From Symbiodinium natans (taxonomy: Eukaryota; Sar; Dinophyceae; Suessiales; Symbiodiniaceae), in assembly GCA_905221605.1 (NCBI GenBank), contig CAJNDS010002163.1, positions 253,501-317,500 of the forward strand: 64,000 nt of DNA. The letters are read 5' to 3'. Of this stretch, positions 1 to 39,712 are shown piece by piece. Every line of letters begins with the position of its first letter. Position 1 is the first letter of the stretch. The notes beneath the pieces were generated by a model. The model did not search any database, was not told the origin of the DNA, and worked only from the letters and a program-made list of their open reading frames with translations. The position numbers and the translations under genes are program-made.

Positions 1-700
1 AGCCCTAAACTCCAAAACCCTAAACCCTCAATCTCATTACACATATGTATATGTACATTTTTTCTACATATGTATATTGTTTATTATGTACTTGGTTTTT
101 GGTGATGCTTTTTGGGGCTGGGGGTTGTCTCAGGCTCAAATCGGCTTAGGGCTTAGCTTAAGGTTTCTAGCCGATGGAGTCAAGGGCCCTGTTTCGGGTT
201 TTAGGGGTCAACTGCTAATCTTGGGATGTGTCCCCCTTTTACTAGCAGTCCTTAATAGGGATTATCGTACCCCCCCCCCCCCCGCCTGTTGCAATCCCTA
301 TAAAGGACTGGTAGTATAAGAGGGGAACATCCGAAGGTTCAGCTGCTAATTGCTTAAGCACCCCTCCCCCAACAAAACGAAACAGATCAGATAATGAATC
401 TTCTTCTGCTTCTTCTTATTGATTCATTTTTTAAGTTTTTTTAGGGAGGGGGGGGGGGTAGTAGTCAAGGTTTTGAGTTCAGGGCTTCGGCAGCTGGTAA
501 CCGTCGCACAGAGTCCGCGGCTGGTGGGTTCAGACGCTGCTTCCTTTGTGGGAAGTCAGCCCTCAGGGATTGGGGCTTTGAATGCTCCAAACCCTAAACT
601 TCCACCTTGTACTAACAGTCCTTAATAGAGATAAGAATAGGGGGGGGTACGATAATCCCGCCATTTGGGGGTTTTATGCCACAAGGCTTCAGGGCTCGTT

Positions 701-1199
701 CTAAACCCTAAACCCTAAACCCTAAACCCTAAACCCTAAACCCTAAACCCTAAACCCTAAACCCTAAACCCTAAACCCTAAACCCTAAACCCTAAACCCT
801 AAACCCTAAACCCTAAACCCTAAACCCTAAACCCTAAACCCTAAACCCTAAACCCTAAACCCTAAACCCTAAACCCTAAACCCTAAACCCTAAACCCTAA
901 ACCTAACCCTAAACCCTAAACCCTAAACCCTAAACCCTAAACCCTAAACCCTAACCCTAACCCTAAACCTAAAAACCCTAACCCCTAAACCTAAACCCTA
1001 AAAAACCCTAAACCCTAAACCCTAAACCCTAAACCCTAAACCCTAAACCCTAAACCCTAAACCCTAAACCCTAAACCCTAAACCCTAAACCCTAAACCCT
1101 AAACCCTAAACCCTAAACCCTAAACCCTAAACCCTAAACCCTAAACCCTAAACCCTAAACCCTACACCCTAAACCCTAAACCCTAAACCCTAAACCCTA
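701..1199. repeat. CCCTAAA array, ~500 bp
   Basis: About 70 near-perfect CCCTAAA heptamers with a short degenerate patch at 955-1010. It is the longest single array in the window and is internal, with unrelated sequence on both sides. Confidence 0.98.
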
Positions 1200-1553
1200 G
1201 AGTGCCTCTTTATGTTGGCTTTATGGGATTTAAGGGTATCGGGCGTAACCTTCGGCGGCTGACCTGAAGATCCTCTTGACAAGTTGGATTTAGGGTTTAG
1301 GGTTTAGGGTTTAGGGTTTAGGGATCCCAAATCTTAATCCAGACCTTTCAACCCACAAACCCTAGGTCGATGATGGCGTCTGAGTGCAGAGAGCTCGCGT
1401 TTAATTCGGATTGGCAGTGTGCCGCCTGGCTCAACTTTTGGCGCGCACATTGGGGGCTTAGCATTTAGGGTGTCGCGTTTGGGTTTGAAAGAGGGTTAAG
1501 TTAAGCCTGAATGTGATGGGGCAACTCCACCTTAGCCATCGCCCACAGCCCCA

Positions 1554-1751
1554 AACCCTAAACCCTAAACCCTAAACCCTAAACCCTAAACCCTAAACCC
1601 TAAACCCTAAACCCTAAACCCTAAACCCTAAACCCTAAACCCTAAACCCTAAACCCAACCCTAACCCTAAACCCTAAACCCTAAACCCTAAACCCTAAAC
1701 CCTAAACCCTAAACCCTAAACCCTAAACCCTAAACCATAAACCCTAAACCC
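1554..1751. repeat. CCCTAAA array
   Basis: About 28 heptamers with minor variants. TTTAGGG blocks of opposite orientation lie nearby at 1289-1322 and 2073-2170. Confidence 0.97.
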
Positions 1752-1871
1752 AAAGCCCTACAGACACCTAGCCACCAGCCCAATCTCCTTTCCAGCCCCC
1801 AAGCTCGAGTGACCACGCCTAAGAGCCAAGCTCGAGACAAGCAACTACGAGGCTCTTATGTTTAGGGTTTA

Positions 1872-2015
1872 TACTTGGAGGTTCATGGTACTTATTAACC
1901 AATTATCACTGTACTTCTAACCCACTTATAAGCCCCTTAAGTGCCCTAGTATGGTTACAAGTACAGTTTTAAGTACCGTTATAATTGGTGACGAAGTACC
2001 ATGAACCTCCAAGTA
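1872..2015. mobile_element. MITE-like element, 144 bp with ~35-bp terminal inverted repeats
   Basis: The left end TACTTGGAGGTTCATGGTAC is repeated exactly in reverse complement at the right end, and both arms continue to an AATTAT core with a few mismatches. There is no coding capacity. Related right ends (ACCATGAACCTCCAA) occur at about 31640-31655 and, weakly, near 63720 and 20085. No clear target-site duplication was seen. Confidence 0.7.
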
Positions 2016-2884
2016 GGGCCTTGGGGGCTTCAACCTGCAGCCCGCCCAATTCTTTTTTCCAGTCTCGTTCCATTAGGGTTTGGGGTTTAGGGTTTAGGGT
2101 TTAGGGTTTAGGCTTTAGGGTTTAGGGTTTAGGGTTGAGGGTTGAGGGTTGAGGGTTGAGGGTTTAGGGGATTAGCCCTGTAGACCCCTAAGCCCTCAAC
2201 CCTTTACCCACTGGGATGAGAAACTTAACTTGTCATTGTAGGGTAGCATTTTACATATTTAGGGGTACTTAGACTCAATAAGGAAAATATGTTTAAATGT
2301 ATAATGCTATCCCAACCACAGTGAGTCAGTGTTTGTACTAGGTTGTCTTGTAAGCTCCCAGACTCCTGCCTGGAGGATCGGGAAGAAGAGCACAGAACAG
2401 CTAAGGCAGTGTGTCATGCCTTGCATTCCTTCGAAGAGGACGATCAGGCGCGCCTTCGGGTCAGATTCCGGATTTCGGGTTTCCTACTTAGCTTCGAAGC
2501 CTTTTGCATCTCTGGTGGGGAACCTCAAGGTGGACAGCCGAACGTCTTCCAATCCTGACGCAAGCACCACACGCGGTTGTCACGTTCCTTCATGTTTGTT
2601 CGTGTCGATCATGGAGCCATTGATCGCTCGTATTCAACTGTCGTCGTGAACATGGCAGTCTTTCAGTTTTGTGCGCCAACTTGCTGTACTTCTTAGTTGG
2701 GGTTTGCTCCCTTTTCGAAACCCTAGACCCCAAACGTTAACCCTTAGATACTTCCCAGCTCCGTCTTCCTTGTAACACGCCGCACTGCGCAAGTGCACAC
2801 AAGCTTGCAGACGCTTGGCACCTGAACACTATAGATTCTAGATGCACAGAGCCTGGACGGAGTCCTCTATACTCACATCATGTT

Positions 2885-2966
2885 CAGGGTTCAGGGTTCA
2901 GGGTTTAGGGTTTAGGGTTTAGGGTTTAGGGTTTAGGGTTTAGGGTTTAGGGTTTAGGGTTTAGGA
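2885..2966. repeat. TTTAGGG array
   Basis: About 11 heptamers in the orientation opposite to 701-1199. Confidence 0.97.
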
Positions 2967-3480
2967 TCTGGGCAAAACTTCTGCTGGCCGTGCCCATCAG
3001 GTTTTTGCTTGGCTAAGTCAAGGCTAGATCGGATTGTTTGGAGAGACCTCGTGCGAGAGCACTTCAGATACAAGAAAGCACGACGACCGTGCGCAGACTA
3101 TATGGCATAAGATGTTTTCTGCACACATCGTGTATCGGTGTGTAGCTTTTTGTTTCCACATGCAAGGCGTGTCAGCATGTGAGAAGATCCGATCATCGCA
3201 AAGCAAGTGTTTCCCCACGACGGACACTGAACACAACCGTCATGGCTTGTACCGCCTGCAAGCAGATTGAACACATGTCGGTTTGTGCTCTGAATCGCTT
3301 ATGCGGTTTGATGTATTCCAAGCCAAGATCAGTGTGGCGATCGGTTTTTGAGATTATGCAGCTCCTTCGATCGTAACATCCAGAAATTTCAAAACCCTAA
3401 ACCCTAAACCCTAGACCCTAAACCCTAAACCCTAAATCCTAAACCCTAAACCCTAAACCCCAAACCCCTGAAGCCTCCAG

Positions 3481-3525
3481 GATATGGATGGCAAGTATTG
3501 GTGCGACGTGTGCGGATCCACAGAG
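3481..3525 (+). CDS. Candidate single exon with CxxC motif
   Basis: A 45-nt segment reading DMDGKYWCDVCGSTE, flanked by CTCCAG (acceptor, followed by G) and GTCCCTTGG (GT donor). It sits between CCCTAAA and TTTAGGG blocks, exactly like the MCM3 exons. W-C-x-x-C-G suggests half of a zinc-binding site. No neighbouring exon of the same protein was identified, so the gene is unknown. Confidence 0.4.
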
Positions 3526-3649
3526 GTCCCTTGGGGTTTTACGGTTTAGGTTGAAGCACTCCAGAAGAGCCAAGGGGTTTAGGGTTTAGCGTTTCGGGTT
3601 TAGGGTCTAGACTCAGGGTTTAGGGTTTAGGGTTTAGGCTTAGGGGTTC

Positions 3650-3740
3650 TTACTAGGGAATGAGGGAATGAGCGTCCTATATATACCCTTTCAGGGATTA
3701 TATAGGGTACCTCATACCCACTCCCTACGAAGAACCAGCC
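3650..3740. mobile_element. AGGGAATGAGGGAATGAG inverted-repeat element
   Basis: AGGGAATGAGGGAATGAG at 3654-3671 faces a diverged CTCATACCCACTCCCT at about 3711-3726, with TATATATACCCTT between. Other copies are at 7380-7438 (right arm CTCATTCCCTCATTCCCTA) and 29478-29530 (same right arm, followed by the AAGAACCAGCCAG also seen at 3730). Confidence 0.55.
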
Positions 3741-3864
3741 AGTTTAGTGTGCCCAAAACAGGGCACCCCACGCCCTAAACTCCCTCCCCTTGTTCAGTCT
3801 CTGTTTGAACAGATTTTTTTCTTTGCGGCGTACCAAAGTGCAGAAAAGTTGTGTGGGAGCCCAA

Positions 3865-4120
3865 ACCCTAAATCCTACATCACATCCTAAAACCCTAAAA
3901 CCCTAAAACCCTAAAGCCCTAAAACCCTCAGACCCAAAAACCCGAAAACCCTAAAACCCTAAAACCCTAAAACCCTAAAACCCTAAAACCCTAAACCCTA
4001 AAACCCTAAAACCCTAAAACCCTAAAACCCTAAAACCCTAAACCCTAAAACCCTAAATTTAAAACCCTAAACCCTGAACCCTAAACCTAAACCCTAAGCC
4101 CTAAAACCCTAAAACCCTAA
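3865..4120. repeat. CCCTAAAA octamer array
   Basis: Mainly 8-bp CCCTAAAA units, a length variant of the telomeric heptamer, homogeneous over about 170 bp. Confidence 0.9.
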
Positions 4121-4367
4121 ATCACCTCCTAGCTCTTGGGGTTGACTTGGGTTCAATTTTGGAAACCAAAGCCTACTTCTTTGTAGGTTATAAGGGGTTA
4201 TGTAATAGGTTATAAGGGGTTCAATAACCGGTTATAAGGGGTTATCAAATAGGTCAGAAGAGGTTAAATGCTACGGCCTAGAAAACCCTAAACCCTAATC
4301 CCTGAACCTAAACCCTAAACCCTAAACCCTGAACCCTAGACCCTCTCCATCACATATATATTTAAAC

Positions 4368-4692
4368 CTTCGGGACTTTTCGGCCAAGCTGCCCCCCAAT
4401 GTTCGTGACTTTTCGGCCAATCTGACCCCAATGTTCGTGATGTTTCGGCCAATCTGACCCCAATGTTCGTGATGTTTCGGCCAATCTGACCCCAATGTTC
4501 GTGACTTTTCGGCCAATCTGACCCCAATGTTCGTGACTTTTCGGCCAATCTGACCCCAATGTTGGTGACTTTTCGGCCAGGCCGAAAAGTCACGAACATT
4601 GGGGTCCCCCTGGCCGAAAGGTCACGAACATTGGAGTCCCGCAATGCTGGTGACTTTTCGGCCTGGCCCGAAAAGTCACGAACATTGGGGTT
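4368..4692. repeat. 32-bp tandem satellite followed by inverted copies
   Basis: About six head-to-tail copies of a 32-bp unit (AATGTTCGTGACTTTTCGGC plus CAATCTGACCCC) run from 4398 to about 4575, then the same unit appears in reverse complement (CGAAAAGTCACGAACATTGG) three times to 4692, with one forward copy between. It opens frames on both strands, but these are by-products of the repeat. Confidence 0.8.
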
Positions 4693-5060
4693 ATTTCGGG
4701 TCAAAATTCCCACGAATTGGGTAGGTAAAACTCTCTCAGCGCCCCAGAAGGTTCAGTGGAAAACATGGGTAGGTAAAATTCTCTGGTGGAAGATGAAGCC
4801 TTCTATTTTCTTAATGTTATGGGATTCTTTGGGCGGGTGGTTTTTTTCCTAAGCCTGGAATGAATGCTAGAACAGTGACCCTCTAGACCCTAAACCCTAA
4901 ACCCTAAGCCCATAAACCTAAACGGCTTGTCTTCCACCTGGGCAGGCTTCAAACCCTAAACCCTCAACCCTCAACCCTCAACCCTAAACCCTAATCCCCC
5001 AAAACCTTGCTTTTCTGGGTTTTTATTGGTGAACCAATACCTATAAACCCTGGGTTTCTA

Positions 5061-5350
5061 TTTGTTTCCTGGCCCTTAAACCTTAAACCCTAAACCCTGA
5101 ACCCTGAACCCTAAACCCTAACACCCTGGGTTTCTATTGGTTTCCTGGCCCTTAAAAACCCTAAACCCTGAACCCTGAACCCTGACCCCTGACCCCTGAC
5201 CCCTGAACCCTAAACCCTAAACCCTAAACCCTAAACCCTAAACCCTAAACCCTAAACCCTAAACCCTAAACCCTAAACCCTAAACCCTAAACCCTAAACC
5301 TAAACCCTAAACCCTAAACCCTAAACCCTAAACCCTAAACCCTAAACCCT
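5061..5350. repeat. CCCTAAA array with CCCTGAA/CCCTGAC edge variants
   Basis: A degenerate left part (CCCTGAA, CCCCTGA) passes into about 20 perfect CCCTAAA units. Confidence 0.95.
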
Positions 5351-5465
5351 CAAGACAAAATAAATAGAAATTGTATGTGGTCTCATTCTGAATTTCGCAG
5401 ATATTTGTCTAAACAGCTGACCAACAGAGCTTAAGTAAATTATTCCAAAGCGTCTGGGAGACCAA

Positions 5466-5705
5466 ATGCTCAATTTACTTAAACCCCTAAAAGGCCCGGG
5501 AGACAGGGAAGCCCCAAAAAAGGTGCCGGGAGGCTCCAAAACAAAACGGCCCGCCCCCAAAAAAGGCTTTCGGAGGCTCCCAAAGGGTCCCGGCAGCCCC
5601 GGGAGGCCCCCCAAAAAAGCCCCCGCCCCGCGAGCCCCCCAAAAACGCCCCGGGAGGCCCCCCAAAAGGCCCTCCCAAAAATCCCCAACACTCCAAAAAA
5701 GTCCC
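5466..5705. repeat. GC-rich imperfect repeat (GGGAGGCCCCCCAAAA units)
   Basis: Degenerate units of about 20-35 bp built from CCGGGAGGC and CCCCAAAAAA. Frames on both strands are Gly/Pro/Lys-rich and overlap, as expected for a repeat rather than a gene. Confidence 0.6.
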
Positions 5706-6347
5706 GTGCTGACATCCTACTCTTGCATGCCACTTGAATTCGCTGCGGCAAGCATCCGGTCAAAATTGGAAACTAAGGCCTCGGCAAGCTGACCCGACTT
5801 TGTGTTGCAGGGCTCGTTGCCAACTTATACTCTCGAAGAACCGCGATTTTTTGAAGAGAATGGAGGACAGCTACAGGGAAACTGATGTGTTAACAGTTAA
5901 GTTTCCGTTACCAGGGGCTTGTTTCATTGTTTCATTCTGGCCAGTTATATTCATTGAGTTAACGTAGTGGATGACTTGTACTTTCGACAAGATATCTCAT
6001 GTATTAAGTAGACCGAACAGAAGTTGTGGGAATCGATTTTCCGAAATGCCAGCGACTGGACTGGGGGGTCTTATCTCGCCTATCCAGGCTCCAGCGCCAT
6101 CAGACACCGATCCTCCGAGCTCACGAGCGGATGAGGCCAACAGGGGTTTAGGCTTTAGGGTTTAGGATTAAACCTTCAAAAGGTGCACACCCCAAAGCCT
6201 GAAATCCTCCGGCATCTTATCCCTGCAAAGCCTGCGCCGACTTCCCAATTTCAGCCCTGATGCCCGAGGCCTCTGAAACCCCCAGCCCCAACCCACGAGC
6301 CCGAACCCGAAACCCCAAGTTACAAACCCTGAGCCCTAAACCCTATA

Positions 6348-6620
6348 AACCCTCTAAACCCCCTAAACCCCCTAAACCCCCTAAACCCCCTAAACCCCCT
6401 AAACCCCCTAAACCCCCTAAACCCCCTAAACCCCCTAAACCCCTACCCCCTAACCCCCTAAACCAACCCCCTACACCCCCTAAAAACCCCCTAAACCCCC
6501 TAACCCCCTAAACCCCTAAACCCCCTAACCCCCCTAAACCCCCTAAACCCCCTAAACCCCCTAAACCCCCTAAACCCCCTAAACCCCCTAAACCCCCTAA
6601 ACCCCCTAAACCCCCTAAAC
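6348..6620. repeat. CCCCCTAAA nonamer array
   Basis: About 25 units of a 9-bp CCCCCTAAA variant, interrupted at 6430-6530. It yields a Pro/Lys frame that is not a gene. Confidence 0.95.
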
Positions 6621-6644
6621 TATGGCTCTAACTACCTGACTCAG

Positions 6645-6710
6645 GCCATGTCAGATGGCCCACCTTCGTCCTTGGCCTCGGACATGCCCCCAGAGGAAGA
6701 GCCATCCGAG
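6645..6710 (+). CDS. Candidate acidic exon, possibly a gene start
   Basis: After ACTCAG the frame reads AMSDGPPSSLASDMPPEEEP and runs open to a TAG at 6729. Third positions are GC-rich, unlike the flanking nonamer satellite. An ATG at 6648 could begin a protein; GA and GC dinucleotides near 6699-6701 could be donors. It may be the N-terminus of MCM3 or of an unrelated gene. Only composition and the acceptor support it. Confidence 0.3.
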
Positions 6711-7809
6711 CCCTCCAATTTTCTATCATAGGACCGACGCATTGCTGAAGAACCCCCCTTGGCAAAATAAGAGAATCTGCGTGCTTATAAGGGTGAGATA
6801 GGGATGAACCCCCTTTGCAAAGATAAGAATGTTCTTCCTTATAAGGGTAAAAAATCATTCTTGCTTACTTTTTTTGGGGAGGGTTCTTAGGCAGATATTA
6901 GGGATGGCCCAGCGACGTTAAGAACCATGTAGGTTCCGTGGTCAGGTAACAGGGGTTGAGGAAGGTTTAGAATCCCATAGAAGGGGCTATAGAATAAGAG
7001 CCTACCAAAAAAAGGCAGGCTGTTTGGGTTCTGAAGGGTTTTGGGCTTTCGGCAAGCCAGGGGATCATAGAGGTTCAGGGGTACTGGCGCCCAGCATCTG
7101 AGGGGCCGCCCGTTGAATTCAACCTTCCGGCAAAGGAACGCCGAGAATCGGCATCTGCCTACTGAATCTCAACATTTCGGCCGGGAAGCATACGCGACCG
7201 TCTTGGTGGGTCAAATGGTGTGAGAAAAGGCCCCTCAACCCAAGCCCTACACTCAGCCCCCAACTGGCGAGAGCGCCACTGACCCTGGACCCTAAACCCC
7301 AAACCCTAAACCTGAACCCTGAGCCCTGAACCCTAAGCCCTATGGCCCCAGCCCCCTGGACAGCCCTTTGGCGAATCTACGGGCCTATATATACCCTTGA
7401 AGGGATGGTACAGGGTACCTCATTCCCTCATTCCCTAAGCAACAGTAAGATTCGGGGTTTCGGGGGGGGGGGGGGGGTTAGGACTCAAGACTGCTGGCTT
7501 GCGGGTTGTTGTCGGGCTGTGTTTCCCAGCTGTGCTGCTACGTTTTAAATGTGCATGCACATAAAGAAGTAGCAGCGAATCTGTCCACTCCAGTTGCTGG
7601 ATGTTCTGACCCGGCAAAATGCAAAAGAGACTTCCTCCAGGCCGTACCTGTGGGGCGAACTCGTTGGCTGCTATGAGTTCAGGGCCAGGGTTTAGGGTTT
7701 AGGGTTCAGGGTTTAGGGGTTAGGGTTTAGGGTTTAGGGGTTTAGATGCTTTCAGTTTGTATTGTGTTCCCTCGGCCCTGCGCTTGCTGCGATTGCCGAC
7801 CTCACATGA

Positions 7810-7912
7810 TATAGGGGTCGGAGTAATTGCTAACACTATTCCCTTATGGTCCTTTGTAGTTGTACTATCACAACCCCCGCAAAACCCTATTCTAATTATT
7901 CAGGCCCTATAT
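7810..7912 (+). mobile_element. TATAGGGG-family MITE, copy 1
   Basis: About 103 bp. It starts ATAGGGGTCGGAGTAATT, has a TTCCCTTATGGTCC core, and ends TAATTATTCAGGCCCTATA. The ends are imperfect inverted repeats. The internal motif AAAACCCTA equals a telomeric heptamer plus one base. Confidence 0.7.
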
Positions 7913-8313
7913 TACACCCTTTTGTTAGGAGTTGTATCACGCCTTGGGCCTTACTTGCTATAGAGGGACTCGGGTTAGGGGGTCGCAGCATAGCGTCTGA
8001 CAAGGCCTCCCCTGCCCCCCCTGCCCCCCCCCCCGGCCCCCTCCTTAGAGGTTAGAAGTTGCGGTGGAGAGAAGAGAGAGTTTGCAATCTCGGATCTCAG
8101 TATTGAGGCCCTATACTAGCGCCAAAACCCCAAGTTCTCCGCATCCGGGCCAGGATTGTTGAGCGTGCTGAACATCTTGTCTTGCACGCATGAGGCTCTT
8201 GGTTTGAGGGGTTTAGGGTGAGGAGTCAGGGTTGGCTACCTGTGGTTTGTGAGCTGTCTTATTTTGTTTGCAACTGAGTTTTCGTCGATCCTTGAACCAT
8301 TCCAACGGCCTAA

Positions 8314-9117
8314 AGACCTGAAAAGAAGCTTCGAGTGGTGAAGATCGATGGGCGCATGTTGCCCATGCTGCACCACCAGTGGCTGGACCTGCGTGATGCG
8401 ACACCCGAGGCTATGGCACGGTGTGCGAAGCTTCTGGAAGATCCAGAGGACCCCTGGCTTGTTGCAGAAGTTTTTGACAAGCTTCGCGAGTGGCTACGCA
8501 GGGATTGCCATCACGTGCACAAGCTCATGGATCCGACCCTTGAGGTACAGGTCTTGCAAGCACTGCGGCGTTTTGGGCCAACCAACCTGGAGGTCGCCAG
8601 ACTTGGTCTCGGTGTCGTTGCAGGCTGCTGCCAGAGGAATGACAACAACACTGAGTTGATCGTGGCAGCCGGCTTCGTCAAGGTCCTGATGAATCTCATG
8701 GATCTGTACAGAGCAGACGGCACACTACAGGACAACGCGTGCGTGGCTGTGTGGAGGCTGGCAGAGCGACGCTCCTCAGGCGCAGAGAGGATTGTGGAGG
8801 CCGACGGGGTGCAAAGAGTTCTCACGGCCATGAGGGGCCACGGGCGCAACTCCTTCGTGCAGGTGAATGCGCTCCTTGCCCTCGAGAAGCTTGCGCTGAA
8901 AGGTGTTGTGGCAGCAGATGGGCTTGATCATATTGCAGATGAAGCTACTCGTTTACATCCTCACAACGTACAGGTGAAGAGGTCTGCCCTTCGCATCAAG
9001 CGCCTGTGCCGCGTGACTCAGGGTGCTGAGGAAGAGGGACCTACACCGAGAGCCTTGCCAGTGCTAGAGGCCGAGCCTCTGTGCCAGTGGCTCTTGAGTA
9101 TCTTAGTAGCTGAGTGA
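8314..9117 (+). CDS. Armadillo/HEAT-like repeat protein, single uninterrupted frame
   Basis: An open frame from 8314 to the TGA at 9115-9117; the first in-frame ATG is at 8356. The product has no stop for about 265 codons and lacks low complexity. It shows armadillo-style units: EVARLGLGVVAGCC, IVAAGFVKVLMNLMDL, NACVAVWRLAERR, IVEADGVQRVLTAMRGHG and VQVNALLALEKLAL. The pattern of ~40-residue units with I-x-x-x-G-x-V followed by a helix ending in L-x-x-L-A is typical of ARM repeats, which bind other proteins. No start codon lies at the open frame's 5' end, and AG dinucleotides near 8325-8328 could be acceptors, so an upstream exon is possible. It is the only long, clean coding frame here and contrasts with the microexon genes, which suggests a retrocopy or recent arrival. 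Its specific function is unknown. Confidence 0.7.
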   Translation, partial: RPEKKLRVVKIDGRMLPMLHHQWLDLRDATPEAMARCAKLLEDPEDPWLVAEVFDKLREWLRRDCHHVHKLMDPTLEVQVLQALRRFGPTNLEVARLGLGVVAGCCQRNDNNTELIVAAGFVKVLMNLMDLYRADGTLQDNACVAVWRLAERRSSGAERIVEADGVQRVLTAMRGHGRNSFVQVNALLALEKLALKGVVAADGLDHIADEATRLHPHNVQVKRSALRIKRLCRVTQGAEEEGPTPRALPVLEAEPLCQWLLSILVAE

Positions 9118-9572
9118 GCACACTTCGCACTTTTTGGGATACTATAAATCTCTACAAAACTAAAAGTGTACACATTTTTGGGGGGCTTCATGAACTCAGC
9201 AACTAAGGTATGGACTCCGCTGGCTTCATGATGGAGTATCATCCCTGCCTGCGGCAGTATGAAACCCCAGCTAAGGTTGCGGACAGGTACATCAGGAGTG
9301 GACGACTTCTTGACAGCTTTTTTGTTGATGTCGGCGTGAGGAAGCTGGGTCACCGAAGGCTCTTCGAGCAATGGTGCCGCGACCGGGTCCAAACCTGCAA
9401 CTCAGGAATACATGCGGCGCCGGACAAAACTGTTCCACTACTAGTGCAGCGCTCAAGGTGTGCTTGCAGGTGTGCTTGCAGAGGTATGGAAAAGACTAAC
9501 TCATCCACAGCCCTGCGACTCGAACTCGCTTCTGGGTTTGGGCCCCAAGCGACCCCCCCCCTCGTGTCCGAG
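9118..9572 (+). other. Stretch between the ARM frame and the first MCM3 exon found
   Basis: After the ARM stop there is an AT-rich segment (9125-9180), then an open frame from 9210 beginning MDSAGFMMEYHPCLRQYE and running past 9390. I do not recognise the product. Balanced composition over about 60 codons makes partial coding possible, perhaps an upstream MCM3 exon or another gene fragment, but I could not match it. The sequence CTTAGTAGCTGAGT occurs both at the ARM stop (about 9103) and at about 9686, each followed by an A/T-rich inverted-repeat-like stretch. Confidence 0.3.
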
Positions 9573-38343
<28,771 letters not shown>

Positions 38344-38727
38344 TAGTGGTTTAGGGTTTAGGGTTTAGGGTTTAGGGTTTAGGGTTATACAAAATATAAG
38401 CAAGGTCAGATACACCAGTTGGGCCGCAAGCTCAAACCCCCAAAGCCTACGCTCTCACTATCTGGAAGCCAAGGAGCCACAAGCACATACCCACCGACTC
38501 AACTCCACACAAAACTGCATCAGCAACCCTTCAGGTCTCTGTCGCCTTAAAGGCATGTGAGGGATTCTTAGGGGCCTTAGGGGGTTCAGTTAGGGGGTTC
38601 AGTTTTAAGGGTTGTGGGGTGTAGAGATGATCTGCTGAGGAGTTTGCAGTTTGGGGCTTCGGGTACTAACTCAGGCTTCGGGTACTAACTCAGATCCCTC
38701 AAGCTTGTTTCTCGCACTTGAGGCAAG

Positions 38728-38790
38728 GAAGATGTTCTGGTCGAAGATGTGGAAGTCGCCTATCAGTGCGCTTCCCAGCAGTCTGTTGGG
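38728..38790 (+). CDS. Candidate exon downstream of the MCM3 lid
   Basis: After GGCAAG the frame reads EDVLVEDVEVAYQCASQ, resembling the V-x-V-E-D-V-x-x-A element that follows the ATAHAK block in MCM proteins. Its phase fits a splice from 38338. It could be the true continuation of MCM3, which would make the TAG at 38344 intronic. It ends beside an inverted MITE copy (38824-38910), so its 3' end is unclear. Confidence 0.3.
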
Positions 38791-38823
38791 TGAGCTGCGG
38801 TTCAGTTGTTATTGGAGAAGTAA

Positions 38824-38910
38824 GTATAGGGGCCTTAGTAGTTAGAATAAGGTTTTGAGGGATATTATAGAGAAATTGTAAGGGAACCATGAGAATGGAC
38901 CGGTGCGAGG
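38824..38910 (-). mobile_element. TATAGGGG-family MITE, inverted copy
   Basis: On the + strand it begins TATAGGGGCCTTAGTAGTTA (the family's 3' end in reverse), then AATAAGGTTTTGAGGG and GGGAACCATGAGAATGG. The opposite terminus is diverged. Confidence 0.55.
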
Positions 38911-39712
38911 TGATAGCTAAGGAGACTAGAGTGGGGGTCTGGGCGAGTTAAATGCGATGAACTAGGCTGGAGAGTTGAGGGTCAGGGTTTTAGGGCTTGG
39001 GCTCCCAGGATTTCAGGGTTCAGGGTTTCAGGGTTTCGGGTTTCGAGTTTCGGGTTTCGAGTTTTGGGCTTCAGTCGGGATTCGGGCCCTTCTCTGAACC
39101 CTTCAGCCTCAAACCCTGAGGCCCCCCAACCCTGAAATGCTCAGAACCCCTAATTCGGCCCTGAACCATAAACTCTTTCACTGTTCCGGACTATGTGACA
39201 ACAATTTCTTCTTTTACCCCCTTCCCCCCCTTCATGGGAGCCCTAAATCCCAAACCCTAAGCCCGAAACCCAACACCCTAAACCCGAAACCCTAAGCCCA
39301 CTCCCCTCTTTCCATCCGGCCCCCCTGACCTTCCTCTTCCCCACCTTCATGCCCTCACTCCTGAGCCTTCAAGCGTCGGTTCAGGATTTAGGGTTTGCGG
39401 GTTAAGGACCCACCCTGAAACATAAACCCTAAACCCTAAGCCCTAAGCCCTAAGCCCTAAGCCCTAAGCCCTAAGCCCTAAGCCCTAAGCCCTAAGCCCT
39501 ACGGCTTAAGCCCTAAACTCAAAACCCTGAATCCTAACCCCCACGGTCACCCCGTTAAAGGGTGAGGACATTCAGCCAGCAAGCCCTGAACCGCGCCTTT
39601 CCCAAAGTCCACAGGCCCTACGCCCAGAACCCTAAACCCCAACCCCAGACCCTAAACCGTAAACCCTAAACCCTCAACCCTAAACCCCAAACCCCAAACC
39701 CTAAACCCTACA

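Noticed and set aside
1-1199. A chromosome end (true telomere) at the left edge
   Set aside because: The array is internal, with about 700 bp of non-repeat sequence to its left, and arrays of both orientations occur throughout.
4336-4713. Repeat protein with WPKSHEHWGQIG units on the reverse strand; CRISPR-like look
   Set aside because: A 32-bp unit is not a codon multiple and opens all three frames cyclically. The copies are contiguous without spacers, so it is neither a gene nor a CRISPR array.
5342-5792. Gly- and Pro-rich overlapping ORFs
   Set aside because: Degenerate GC-rich repeat, open on both strands, with no acceptor or donor logic.
6260-6511. Pro/Lys ORF
   Set aside because: Translation of the CCCCCTAAA nonamer array.
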